A stretch of DNA of 64,000 nt, taken from Clostridiales bacterium UBA1701. GTDB lineage: Bacteria > Bacillota > Clostridia > Oscillospirales > Oscillospiraceae. The notes beneath the pieces were generated by a model, which worked only from the letters and a program-made list of their open reading frames with translations, was not told the origin of the DNA and made no database searches. The stretch is taken from the NCBI GenBank assembly GCA_002320035.1, contig DCJL01000025.1:57747-121746 (forward strand), in the 5' to 3' direction. Below are positions 16,154 to 24,357 of this stretch, piece by piece. The position numbers were made by a program, and so were the translations under genes. Positions within the stretch are counted from its first letter, which is position 1. Each line of letters starts with the position of its first letter.

Positions 16154-18550
16154 ATGCCTGAAATAAAGAATGAAACAACTATGATGCCCATGCTGGCCCT
16201 GCGGGGGCTCAGCGTTTTTCCGGGCATGCTGCTGACTTTTGATGTGGAGCGGCCGGCCTCAGTTGCCGCGTTGGATATGGCCGTAAAGGCCGACCAGATT
16301 ATTTTTCTTGCCGCCCAAAAGGATCTGACGGCGGATATGCCGGAGGAAAAGGATATATACCATGTGGGCAGCGTCTGCCGTATAAGGCAGCAGCTTCGCC
16401 AGACCAGCAACGGCGTGTGCCGGGTGATGGTGGAGGGGCTGTATCGGGCTGAGGCGCTGGAAATGCGCACCGAGGCCAAGGGCTACGCCGCTCTTGTGCG
16501 CCCGTTGCCTGATAAGGCGGAGCGGGTATCTTCCGAGCGCATGGAGGCGCTGCTCAGAAGCTGCCTGAGCCTTTTTGAGCAATATCTGCGCCTGAACCCC
16601 GACATGGTGACAGAGCAGATTCTTAATATCCTGGCAAAGCCCGAGCCTGCCTATGTAGCAAGCTACATTGCCCAGAACGTCCGCTTCAGCGTGGGCGACA
16701 GGCAGCAGATTCTGGAAGCGGTTTATCCCAGCAGACGGCTTGCCCTGGTAGTGAAGCTGCTGAGCCGGGAGCTGAACGTGCTGGGCCTTGAAAAAGAGAT
16801 AAACGAGGCCACCCAAGAGCAGATGAGCCGGATTCAGCGGGAGTACTACCTGCGTGAGGAGATGAAGCTTATTCAGCAGGAGCTTGGGGAGGACGGCCAG
16901 ACCGATGATATCGACGATTACCGCCGGAAAGTAAATGCCCTGCCTGTAAAGCAGGAGATCAAGGATAAGCTTCTCAAGGAACTGAGCCGGCTTGCAAAGC
17001 AGCCCTTTGGTTCATCAGAGGCGGCGGTTATCCGAAATTATCTGGATGTCTGCCTCGAGATCCCCTGGGGAAAAAGCACCCAGGAAACCGTGGACATTGC
17101 CAAGGCCAGGAAGCTTCTGGACGAGGAGCATTTCGGCTTGGAAAAAGTCAAGAAACGCATTCTTGAATATCTGGCCGTAAGGCAGCTTTCTCCGGAGATA
17201 AAGGGCGGGCTGATCTGCCTGGTGGGTCCCCCGGGAACCGGCAAGACAAGCATTGCGATGAGCATTGCAAAGGCGGTGAACAGGAAGCTTGTTCGGGTGT
17301 CTTTGGGCGGCGTACACGATGAGGCAGAGATACGCGGCCACAGAAAGACTTATATCGGCTCCATGCCTGGCCGCATCATAAGCGGTGTGATCCAGGCCAA
17401 GAGCTGTAACCCCCTCATGGTGCTCGACGAGATCGATAAGTTGGGCTCCGACTACCGGGGCGACCCTTCCGCGGCGCTTCTTGAAGCGCTGGACGGAGAG
17501 CAGAACGAAAGTTTCCGGGACAATTTTCTGGAAATTCCCTTTGACTTGTCCCAGGTTTTCTTTATAACCACGGCCAATACCACAGAAACGATTCCCAGGC
17601 CCCTGCTGGACCGTATGGAGGTCATAGCGCTTTCCAGCTATACGGACGAGGAAAAACTCCAGATCGCAAAGCGCCACCTTCTGCCCAAGCAGAGAAAGAA
17701 GCACGGCCTGAAAGCGAGCCAGCTTAAAGCGGACGACAACGCCATCCGTGAGATTATTGCCTCCTACACCAAAGAGTCAGGCGTGCGCCTGCTGGAGCGG
17801 GAGCTGGCCTCTCTCTGCCGCAGGGCGGCCTCCGGGATCGCGGAAGGGGAGTACAAGAGCCTGAACGTCAGGGCAGAGAAACTGGAAGCGCTTCTGGGCC
17901 CGGCCAGGTTCAAGCCCGAGCACAGGCGGCTTGTGAATCAGGTGGGCCTTGTGCGGGGCCTTGCCTATACCGCCGCCGGCGGCGAGGCGCTGGACGTGGA
18001 GGCGGCCGTTGTGGAAGGCAGCGGAAAGCTGGAGCTGACCGGAAATTTGGGCGAGGTGATGAAGGAGTCCGCCAAAGCGGCATTGACCTATATCCGAAGC
18101 CGCTCCCTCAGGCTGGGCATCGACCCTGACTTCTATAAAAATAAAGACATACATATCCATTTTCCCGAGGGCGCCGTGCCCAAGGATGGGCCTTCAGCGG
18201 GGATTACTGTCTGCATTGCCCTTATCTCCGCCCTTACGGGGACTCCTGTGAGAAGCGATGTTGCCATGACAGGGGAGATCACCCTCCGGGGCCGTGTTTT
18301 GCCCATAGGCGGGCTTCGGGAAAAGACCATGGCCGCGCTGAGAGCGGGTGTACATACGGTTATCATTCCTGCCGACAACGAGGCGGATCTGGAGGAAATC
18401 GACCAGACCGTGCGGAGCAGGCTTCGCTTTGTGCCCACGGACCATGTGGACAAGGTGATGGACGTGGCGCTGGCCAGAGAGAGCGCGGAGAATGTCATTT
18501 GCCCGCCCCAGGCAGCCCGCGGCGCCGAACCCAGCCGTGTGAGACAGTAG
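16154..18550 (+). CDS. lon: ATP-dependent protease Lon (LonA)
   Basis: The 798-aa LonA has three parts. An N-terminal substrate domain (about 10-200) is followed by a coiled-coil middle. The AAA+ module carries Walker A GPPGTGKT and Walker B LMVLDEIDKLG. The protease domain has the Ser-Lys dyad S681 (PKDGPSAGI) and K724 (LREKTM), 43 residues apart as in E. coli Lon. It degrades misfolded and regulatory proteins. The gene follows clpX by 25 nt, with AAAGGAGAA before ATG 16154. Confidence 0.97.
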   Translation: MPEIKNETTMMPMLALRGLSVFPGMLLTFDVERPASVAALDMAVKADQIIFLAAQKDLTADMPEEKDIYHVGSVCRIRQQLRQTSNGVCRVMVEGLYRAEALEMRTEAKGYAALVRPLPDKAERVSSERMEALLRSCLSLFEQYLRLNPDMVTEQILNILAKPEPAYVASYIAQNVRFSVGDRQQILEAVYPSRRLALVVKLLSRELNVLGLEKEINEATQEQMSRIQREYYLREEMKLIQQELGEDGQTDDIDDYRRKVNALPVKQEIKDKLLKELSRLAKQPFGSSEAAVIRNYLDVCLEIPWGKSTQETVDIAKARKLLDEEHFGLEKVKKRILEYLAVRQLSPEIKGGLICLVGPPGTGKTSIAMSIAKAVNRKLVRVSLGGVHDEAEIRGHRKTYIGSMPGRIISGVIQAKSCNPLMVLDEIDKLGSDYRGDPSAALLEALDGEQNESFRDNFLEIPFDLSQVFFITTANTTETIPRPLLDRMEVIALSSYTDEEKLQIAKRHLLPKQRKKHGLKASQLKADDNAIREIIASYTKESGVRLLERELASLCRRAASGIAEGEYKSLNVRAEKLEALLGPARFKPEHRRLVNQVGLVRGLAYTAAGGEALDVEAAVVEGSGKLELTGNLGEVMKESAKAALTYIRSRSLRLGIDPDFYKNKDIHIHFPEGAVPKDGPSAGITVCIALISALTGTPVRSDVAMTGEITLRGRVLPIGGLREKTMAALRAGVHTVIIPADNEADLEEIDQTVRSRLRFVPTDHVDKVMDVALARESAENVICPPQAARGAEPSRVRQ

Positions 18551-18558
18551 GTGAAAAT

Positions 18559-19149
18559 ATGGCGTCTTTAAATGTAAACAAGGCGGAATTTATTAAGTCT
18601 GCCGCATCTCCGGCTCAGTTTATCCGCTCGTCCATGCCATCGGTGGTTTTTGCCGGCAAGTCAAACGTGGGCAAGTCCTCGGTCATTAACCGTATGCTCA
18701 ACCGGAAGAACTTTGCCCGGGTGGGTGCCTCTCCGGGAAAAACCGTCCATGTGAATTATTTTCATATTGACGGCAGGCTCTACTTTGTGGACCTTCCCGG
18801 CTATGGCTACGCCAAGGTCTCCCAGAGCGAGCGGGAGCGCTGGGGGAAGCTCATGGAGCAGTTTTTCGCGGAGAGAGACCGGATCACTCTCGGCGTGATG
18901 ATAGTGGACGCCCGGCACAAGCCCACAGCGGACGATCTTACTATGGCCCAGTGGTTCAAGGACTCGGGCTGCCGGCTCGTCATTGTTGCCAATAAACTGG
19001 ACAAGCTGAAAAAAAGCGAGATCGAGCCAAATCTCCGCCTGATCAGAGAAACGCTTGAACTGCCGGACTCCGTGCCGCTGATTCCTTTTTCCGCGGAAAA
19101 AGGCCAGGGCAGGGAGGCCCTCATGGCGGAAATTATAAAGCTCATATGA
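18559..19149 (+). CDS. ysxC: Ribosome biogenesis GTP-binding protein YsxC/YihA/EngB
   Basis: The 197-aa GTPase starts at ATG 18559 behind AGGTGA; the upstream frame overlaps lon. G1 is GKSNVGKSS, G2 includes SPGKTVHVNYF, G3 is DLPGYGYAK, and G4 is NKLDKL. It takes part in 50S subunit assembly. It is the last gene of the tig-clpP-clpX-lon-ysxC block and is followed by a strong terminator. Confidence 0.96.
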   Translation: MASLNVNKAEFIKSAASPAQFIRSSMPSVVFAGKSNVGKSSVINRMLNRKNFARVGASPGKTVHVNYFHIDGRLYFVDLPGYGYAKVSQSERERWGKLMEQFFAERDRITLGVMIVDARHKPTADDLTMAQWFKDSGCRLVIVANKLDKLKKSEIEPNLRLIRETLELPDSVPLIPFSAEKGQGREALMAEIIKLI

Positions 19150-19159
19150 TTTTTCCGGG

Positions 19160-19197
19160 GCGGGACGATAATAATATCGTCTCGCTCTTGTTTTTTG
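19160..19197 (+). terminator. Intrinsic terminator of the clp-lon-ysxC block
   Basis: GCGGGACGATA (19160-19170) pairs with TATCGTCTCGC (19175-19185), one G-U included, over an ATAA loop. TCTTGTTTTTT follows directly. Confidence 0.92.
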
Positions 19198-19216
19198 TGC
19201 TTTGATTTGTTAAAAT
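19188..19216 (+). promoter_or_regulatory. Promoter of the M50-scpAB operon, embedded in the terminator tail
   Basis: TTGTTT (19188-19193), a 17-bp spacer and TAAAAT (19211-19216) are seen. The -35 box lies in the U-tract of the preceding terminator, so one operon ends where the next begins. Confidence 0.55.
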
Positions 19217-19225
19217 ATCCATATA

Positions 19226-19244
19226 TAAGGAGGTGGGTGCCATA
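19226..19244 (+). promoter_or_regulatory. Perfect Shine-Dalgarno with an unusual start codon choice
   Basis: TAAGGAGGTG (19226-19235) is a full anti-16S match. The GTG at 19233 lies inside it, too close to serve well. The next in-frame GTG (19251) is 17 nt away. The codon at the ideal 8-nt distance is ATA (19242-19244). Confidence 0.5.
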
Positions 19245-19931
19245 AGCGCGGTGCAGTCCATATGGGAGGGCTTTGATTTTTCATATATCCTCAGCATCCT
19301 GCTGGGCCTTATTCCTTCGCTTCTGTGCATCACTCTCCATGAACTGAGCCACGGCTATGCGGCTTACCGCCTTGGGGACAATACTGCGAAGAACAGAGGG
19401 CGGCTCACGCTCAATCCCCTTAAGCATCTTGACCCCATGGGCCTTTTGATGATGCTGGTGTTTCATGTAGGCTGGGCAAAGCCTGTGCCGGTGAATATGC
19501 ATCATTTTAAAAATCCCAAGCGCGGAATGGCGCTGACGGCGCTGGCCGGGCCGCTGAGCAATATTTTGATCTCCCTTGTATTTCTGCTCCTGTATGGAGC
19601 GGCATATATCCCTCTGGGCATGTCCCGGGCGGGGCTGTATTTCCGGGAGATGCTTCAGCTTACAGCTTATATAAGCCTTGGCCTTGCTCTCTTTAATCTC
19701 CTTCCTGTGCCTCCGCTGGACGGGTCCAAGGTGATTTTCGCGCTGATGAGCGATGAAAATTACAATAAGCTCATGCGCTATGAACGCTACGGCTCCATCA
19801 TCCTGCTTCTGCTTGTATCCACCGGACTGCTGGGCCGCCCCCTTTCTGCGGCGATCGATTTTTTGTATGTTAGACTCATTCCTCTTGCACAATGGGCTTG
19901 TGACATGGTGTTCAAATTATTTTACAGTTGA
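19233..19931 (+). CDS. Site-2 protease family protein (M50, YwhC-like)
   Basis: The protein is up to 232 aa with about five membrane segments. HELSH (H36, E37, H40 in the longest reading) is the zinc motif. NLLPVPPLDGSK carries the second N...DG motif. This is the short, CBS-free S2P type often found just upstream of scpA in Clostridia. Its substrate is unknown. The true start is uncertain: GTG 19233, ATA 19242 or GTG 19251 are possible; see the ribosome-binding-site entry. Confidence 0.85.
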   Translation: MGAISAVQSIWEGFDFSYILSILLGLIPSLLCITLHELSHGYAAYRLGDNTAKNRGRLTLNPLKHLDPMGLLMMLVFHVGWAKPVPVNMHHFKNPKRGMALTALAGPLSNILISLVFLLLYGAAYIPLGMSRAGLYFREMLQLTAYISLGLALFNLLPVPPLDGSKVIFALMSDENYNKLMRYERYGSIILLLLVSTGLLGRPLSAAIDFLYVRLIPLAQWACDMVFKLFYS

Positions 19932-19937
19932 GTGAAA

Positions 19938-20723
19938 ATGGAAAATCCAAGTTTTTACCTTGAGGGAGTAGTCCGGGAGAAGAACGAGCTTCAGGACTTT
20001 GAGGGCCCGCTGAGCCTGATTCTGATGCTTCTTTCAAAAAACAAAATAGAGATCCGAGACATCAGCGTTTCTGATATTCTGGATCAATATCTGGAATATC
20101 TTGACAAGATGCAGCGCATGGATCTGGAAGTGGCCAGTGAGTTCGTGCAGATGGCATCCCATCTGCTTTATATCAAGACACGCACCCTGCTTGCCGCAGA
20201 AGAGGAGGTTTCCGAGCTGGCGCTTCTCATGGCCTCTCTGGAGCAGCTTCGCTGCAGGGATGTTTTTGCGGCGGTGCAGAAGGTGACGCCGGCGCTGAAA
20301 AAAGCCTCGGAGCTTGGCCTGCTGTACTGTGCAAAGCGCCCGGAACCCTTGCCGAAAAGCGCCCGCGAATATGAATACCGGCATGAGCCGGTGGATCTTC
20401 TCAAGGCCCTTTACGGCGTCTATTCCCGGGGGATAAAGGCCCCTGAGTCTCAGGACGGCTTTTCTGCCGCGCTGCCCCACAGAATCGTTTACAGCGTCCG
20501 GGACAAGAGCCGCCAGATAATCGCCCGCCTGGATAAGGGCGGTGCAGCGCTTGCCGAACTGTACAGGGAATGCGGCTCCCGCTCGGAGCTTGTTGCCACC
20601 TTTGTGTCTGTGCTGGAGCTTTGCAGCATGGGCAGCGTGCATATCGACCGGCGTGAGAGCGGGTACTACCTCAGCTTCACCGGCGGCGATGTAGACGAGA
20701 TCCTGGAAAAAATTACTGATTAG
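19938..20723 (+). CDS. scpA: Segregation and condensation protein A
   Basis: This ~261-aa kleisin has the N-terminal block DFEGPLSLILMLLSKNKIEI and the helix DISVSDILDQYLEYL. The C-terminal winged-helix motif that binds the SMC ATPase head follows. With ScpB it forms the SMC condensin-like complex that organises the chromosome. ATG 19938 is taken as the start; GTG 19932 is the alternative. It follows the M50 gene by 6 nt, which suggests translational coupling. Confidence 0.95.
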   Translation: MENPSFYLEGVVREKNELQDFEGPLSLILMLLSKNKIEIRDISVSDILDQYLEYLDKMQRMDLEVASEFVQMASHLLYIKTRTLLAAEEEVSELALLMASLEQLRCRDVFAAVQKVTPALKKASELGLLYCAKRPEPLPKSAREYEYRHEPVDLLKALYGVYSRGIKAPESQDGFSAALPHRIVYSVRDKSRQIIARLDKGGAALAELYRECGSRSELVATFVSVLELCSMGSVHIDRRESGYYLSFTGGDVDEILEKITD

Positions 20724-20731
20724 GAGCCCCC

Positions 20732-21349
20732 ATGATAGATATTTCCTCGGCCATTGAGGCTATACTTTTTGCAGCGGGAGAGAGCGTGCCTGCTGCGAGG
20801 CTTTCTCTTGTACTGGACACGGACGAGAAGGAAATCCTTCGCGTTGCGGAGGAACTTTCAGAAAAATACAGCCGGGAGCAACGGGGCATGCGTATTCTCC
20901 GCCTTGGGGATAAGCTGCAGATGTGTTCCGCTCCGGAGTACGCTCCCTTTATTGCGAAAACGCTTGAGCAGCGCAAGCCGCCCATGCTGTCTCAGCCCGC
21001 GCTGGAGACGTTGGCGATTGTGGCCTATTTCCAGCCTGTCACCCGGGCTTATATCGATCAGGTCCGCGGCGTTGACAGCGCCTATACTGTGAGCGTCCTG
21101 GCTGAACGGGGCCTTATAGAGGTCTGCGGCCGGCTGGATGTGCCGGGCAGGCCCTCCATTTTCAGAACAACGGATGCTTTTCTCCGCACGATGGGGATAA
21201 GCGAGCTATCCCAGCTTCCGCCCCTGCCGGATATGAGCGGCGGGGAGGGCGCAGAAAAGCTCCAGAGCGCAATAGACGAACTGCAGAATGCCGCGAACCA
21301 GGGTCAAATCAGCATAAGCGAGATCACCGGCTGCGCGGCGGAGGAGTGA
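20732..21349 (+). CDS. scpB: Segregation and condensation protein B
   Basis: This 205-aa protein has the two winged-helix domains of ScpB. The sequence LSQPALETLAIVAYFQPVTR and the second-domain start RGVDSAYTVSVLAERGLI are diagnostic. It dimerises and clamps the ScpA kleisin in the SMC complex. RBS AGGAG lies 6 nt before ATG 20732, and the gap to scpA is 8 nt. Confidence 0.96.
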   Translation: MIDISSAIEAILFAAGESVPAARLSLVLDTDEKEILRVAEELSEKYSREQRGMRILRLGDKLQMCSAPEYAPFIAKTLEQRKPPMLSQPALETLAIVAYFQPVTRAYIDQVRGVDSAYTVSVLAERGLIEVCGRLDVPGRPSIFRTTDAFLRTMGISELSQLPPLPDMSGGEGAEKLQSAIDELQNAANQGQISISEITGCAAEE

Positions 21350-21354
21350 TGTAA

Positions 21355-22080
21355 TTGGTTGCCCTTATTATCCTTGGCGCAATCGCCCTTGTTATCACGC
21401 TGATTATGCTGGTCCCTGTGGGAGCCGATGTGGGCTATGAAAGCGGGGAACTGCGCCTGTCGGCGAAGGTCTGCGGCATGCTGCTGCAGCTTCTGCCAAA
21501 GCCCCCGGCAGACGAGAGCAAGCCGCCGAAAAAGAAGAAGCCAAAAAAAGAGAAAAAACCAAAGGCAAAAAAACCGGAGGGGGAGGCCGCCCCGAAAAAG
21601 AAGCTCAGCTTTAACCGGGATGAGCTTTTGGGACTTCTCCGTGCCGTTTTGAAGGGATTCGGCAGATTCGGCAGAAAGCTGAATGTGGACCGCTTCCTCC
21701 TGCGCTACACCGCCGCCGGAAGCGACCCCTATGATACCGCCATGGAATTTGCCTATGTGAACGCCGCCCTGTCGGGGCTGGCTCCCATCTGCCGAAAGCG
21801 CTTCGATGTAAAAGACTGCCGGGTACGCACCGATGTTGACTTTACGGCGGAGAAAACCGCTGTTGATTTCGGGCTCGCGGTAACAATTCGCGTCGGCCAG
21901 ATTTTCGGCGTCATATTCACGATTATCTTTGGCGCTTTGGGTATACTTATTAAAAACAAGCTGCGCCTGGCCAAAGAGAAACGGCAGGCAAAGAAGGCCG
22001 GCAAGGAAAAGCTTATCACTATTGAAGATATAAAACAGGAAAATACACAGGCAGAGGAAAGGATGGACTCAAATGGATAA
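21355..22080 (+). CDS. DUF2953 domain membrane-associated protein
   Basis: The 241-aa protein starts at TTG 21355 behind GAGGAG. A single N-terminal membrane segment (about residues 3-23) is followed by a Lys/Pro-rich linker at about 50-85. A soluble domain follows (DRFLLRYTAAGSDPYDTAM), with a second hydrophobic stretch near 185-205. This is the Clostridial DUF2953 pattern. These genes typically sit just before ytfJ/gerW, as here, which suggests a sporulation-linked but undefined role. It overlaps the next gene by 8 nt. Confidence 0.8.
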   Translation: MVALIILGAIALVITLIMLVPVGADVGYESGELRLSAKVCGMLLQLLPKPPADESKPPKKKKPKKEKKPKAKKPEGEAAPKKKLSFNRDELLGLLRAVLKGFGRFGRKLNVDRFLLRYTAAGSDPYDTAMEFAYVNAALSGLAPICRKRFDVKDCRVRTDVDFTAEKTAVDFGLAVTIRVGQIFGVIFTIIFGALGILIKNKLRLAKEKRQAKKAGKEKLITIEDIKQENTQAEERMDSNG

Positions 22081-22459
22081 GAACCCTATCGGCGAACTGA
22101 TGCAGACCACCATGGAGAATGTGAAAAACATTCTGAAGGTTGACACCGTGGTGGGCGACCCTATTTTTACCCCCGACGGAATTACGCTTGTGCCGATCTC
22201 TAAAATCAGCGTCGGCTTCGGCGGCGGCGGCGTCGAGTTCAACGCCAAGAAGGCCGGCGAGGAAAGACCCTACGGCGGCGGCAATGCCACAGGTGTTAAG
22301 ATCGACCCCATCGGCTTTTTGGTTATCAAGGATGGAAACGTGAGAATGATTAATATCACGCCTCCTGCCAGCACGACCGTTGACCGGATCATTGACTTGG
22401 TTCCTCAGGTGATTGACCGGGTGGACAGCTTTATTGCCAAGCAGAAGGAACAGAAGTAA
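22073..22459 (+). CDS. ytfJ: GerW family sporulation protein (YtfJ)
   Basis: This 128-aa protein has the family N-terminus (PIGELMQTTMENVKNILKV) and the Gly-rich segment KISVGFGGGGVEF. It ends with a C-terminal helix (VDRIIDLVPQVIDRVDSFI). In Bacillus GerW is made in the forespore and is needed for normal germination responses. The gene supports the organism being a spore former. No sigma-F/G promoter could be read with confidence. Confidence 0.93.
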   Translation: MDKNPIGELMQTTMENVKNILKVDTVVGDPIFTPDGITLVPISKISVGFGGGGVEFNAKKAGEERPYGGGNATGVKIDPIGFLVIKDGNVRMINITPPASTTVDRIIDLVPQVIDRVDSFIAKQKEQK

Positions 22460-22490
22460 AGCTTCCGCAAATAAAAACAAAGTTTTTGTC

Positions 22491-22534
22491 AATAATAAGC
22501 ACTGCCCAAATTAAGAAGGGTGGTGCTTATTGTT
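22491..22534 (+). promoter_or_regulatory. Long hairpin covering the Shine-Dalgarno and start of the carboxypeptidase gene
   Basis: AATAAGCAC (22494-22502) pairs with GTGCTTATT (22523-22531). TGCCC (22503-22507) continues the stem against GGGTG (22518-22522) with two G-U pairs, and three outer pairs extend it to about 17 bp. The loop is AAATTAAGAA. The GGG of the ribosome-binding site and both GTG start candidates are inside the 3' arm. No T-run follows, so translational control fits better than termination. Confidence 0.6.
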
Positions 22535-23614
22535 AGAAAACTTGTTTCCGCCATACTCTCTCTGGGCCTTGTTCTGAGCCTCTGTGCCGAGGCGCGGGGG
22601 GAGAATGCACCGGGTGTCAGCGCGGAGTCCGCTTTGGTGATGCACGCCGGGGGCCAGGTAATTTATGAAAAGAATGCGGATCGGCGCGCGCTTATTGCCA
22701 GCACTACCAAAATCATGACCGCCATCGTGTCCCTGGAAAATTTGGAGCTTGAGGAACAGGTGAAAATCATGCCGGAGGCCTGCGGCGTGGAGGGCTCCTC
22801 CATGTATCTGGAGCCCGGGCAGAGCTATACCGTCCGGGAGCTTCTCTGCGGGCTTCTGCTTGTCTCCGGAAACGATGCTGCGCTGGCTTTGGCCATACAC
22901 ACTGCGGGGAGCGTGGAGAGCTTTACGCGGCTGATGAACCGGAAAGCAAAGGAACTCGGCATGAGCGGGAGCCGCTTTATGAATCCCCACGGCCTTAACG
23001 CCGATGGACATTATTCTACGGCACGGGATATGGCCCGGCTGATGGCCTATTGTATGGAAAATGCGGATTTCGCCTCCATTATTTCCCTGCCGAGCTGCAG
23101 CGTCGGGGATCAGACCCTTGTGAACCACAACCGGCTGCTGGGCCTGTGCCCCGGCTGTATCGGCGGGAAGACCGGTTATACCCAGGCGGCGGGGCGCTGC
23201 CTTGTGAGCTGCTGTCAGAGGGACGGGACCCGCTATATCTGTGTTACATTGAATGCCCCGGACGACTGGAACGATCATGTCCGTCTCTATGACTGGGCTT
23301 TTTCAGCCTATTCCCAGCGGGATGTTTCTGCCGGAGTCAGCTTTGAAATTCCCCTTGTATCCGGGACGAAGGACGTGGCCTTGATTGCGCCGGAACCCCT
23401 TTTCCTTTTTCTGCCAAAATCTGCCGAGCTCAGGCTGGAGGCGGAAATGCCGTGGTTTGCTTTCGCGCCTGTGGAGGCGGGGGAGCCGGCAGGAAAGCTC
23501 AGCGTGTATTGCGGAGATGACATGCTGGCTGAAGTGCCGCTTTCTTATCAGGAGAATATAGCGGCCGCCACAAAGACAAATAATTCCGATAAAAACGCGA
23601 TGGAGCATTCATAA
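22520..23614 (+). CDS. D-alanyl-D-alanine carboxypeptidase (S11, DacF/DacB-like)
   Basis: This ~364-aa exported penicillin-binding protein has a signal peptide to about residue 27. The S11 active site is complete: S61-x-x-K64 (ASTTK), S116-G-N118 (VSGN) and K217-T-G219 (GGKTG). A C-terminal beta domain follows. It trims the terminal D-Ala from peptidoglycan stems. Position next to ytfJ and the rluB-like gene mirrors the Bacillus dacB/dacF region, so a role in spore cortex is plausible. The start codon is uncertain: GTG 22520, GTG 22523, or ATT 22529, which is better spaced. Confidence 0.92.
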   Translation: MVLIVRKLVSAILSLGLVLSLCAEARGENAPGVSAESALVMHAGGQVIYEKNADRRALIASTTKIMTAIVSLENLELEEQVKIMPEACGVEGSSMYLEPGQSYTVRELLCGLLLVSGNDAALALAIHTAGSVESFTRLMNRKAKELGMSGSRFMNPHGLNADGHYSTARDMARLMAYCMENADFASIISLPSCSVGDQTLVNHNRLLGLCPGCIGGKTGYTQAAGRCLVSCCQRDGTRYICVTLNAPDDWNDHVRLYDWAFSAYSQRDVSAGVSFEIPLVSGTKDVALIAPEPLFLFLPKSAELRLEAEMPWFAFAPVEAGEPAGKLSVYCGDDMLAEVPLSYQENIAAATKTNNSDKNAMEHS

Positions 23615-24357
23615 TGACTGAAAGACTGCAAAAAATAATATCGTCCGCCGGGATTATGTCCCGGAGAGCGGCGGAAGGCTTCATCGCCGCCGGCCGGGTC
23701 ACACTGAACGGGGTTCCCGCCAGGCTTGGTGACCGGGCGGACGCTGAAATTGACCGGATACTCGTCGACGGCAAAGCGCTGCCGTCGACGGGGGAGAAGA
23801 TATACATAATGTTAAACAAGCCCCGGGGCTATGTCACCACAATGAAGGACGAGCAGGGCCGCAAAAATGTGACGGCGCTTCTTGAGGGCCTGTCGGCCCG
23901 GGTCTATCCCGTTGGGAGGCTTGATATGTACTCCGAAGGTCTTTTGATAATGACAAATGACGGGGATTTTGCAAACATCCTCATGCACCCCTCCCATAAT
24001 TTCAAAAAAACCTACCATACCTGGGTGAAAGGCGCCGACATTCGAAAAAGCCTTGCGCTTCTGCGCAGTCCCATGGAGATAGACGGGTACTGGATAAAAC
24101 CGGCTGAGGCAGAGCTTCTGGAGCTGCTTCCGGACGGGGCGCGGCTTGCCATAAGCATAAGCGAGGGGCGAAACCGACAGGTCCGCAGGATGTGCGCCAA
24201 AGCGGGGCTCAGGGTGACACGGCTCCTTCGCGTGAGCGAAGGCCCCCTGGAGCTGGGCGGCCTGAAAACCGGTCTGTGGCGAAAGCTCAGCCCGGAGGAG
24301 GTCGAGATGATAAAACCAAAAGCGGAGAACGGGAAAGATGAGCGCCATGGAAACTGA
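23614..24357 (+). CDS. Pseudouridine synthase, RluB/RsuA family
   Basis: The 247-aa protein starts at ATG 23614, overlapping the previous stop by one base. An N-terminal S4 RNA-binding domain (ERLQKIISSAGIMSRRAAE) is followed by the catalytic domain. GRLDMYSEGLLIMTNDG contains the catalytic Asp in GRLD. EGRNRQVRRMC is the conserved C-terminal motif. It modifies 23S (RluB-type) or 16S rRNA (RsuA-type). The RluB-type is more common at this locus in Firmicutes. Confidence 0.93.
   Translation: MTERLQKIISSAGIMSRRAAEGFIAAGRVTLNGVPARLGDRADAEIDRILVDGKALPSTGEKIYIMLNKPRGYVTTMKDEQGRKNVTALLEGLSARVYPVGRLDMYSEGLLIMTNDGDFANILMHPSHNFKKTYHTWVKGADIRKSLALLRSPMEIDGYWIKPAEAELLELLPDGARLAISISEGRNRQVRRMCAKAGLRVTRLLRVSEGPLELGGLKTGLWRKLSPEEVEMIKPKAENGKDERHGN

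Noticed and set aside
14800..16479. 559-codon minus-strand frame opposite clpX
   Set aside because: Antisense shadow; the plus strand holds a complete ClpX with zinc finger and Walker motifs.
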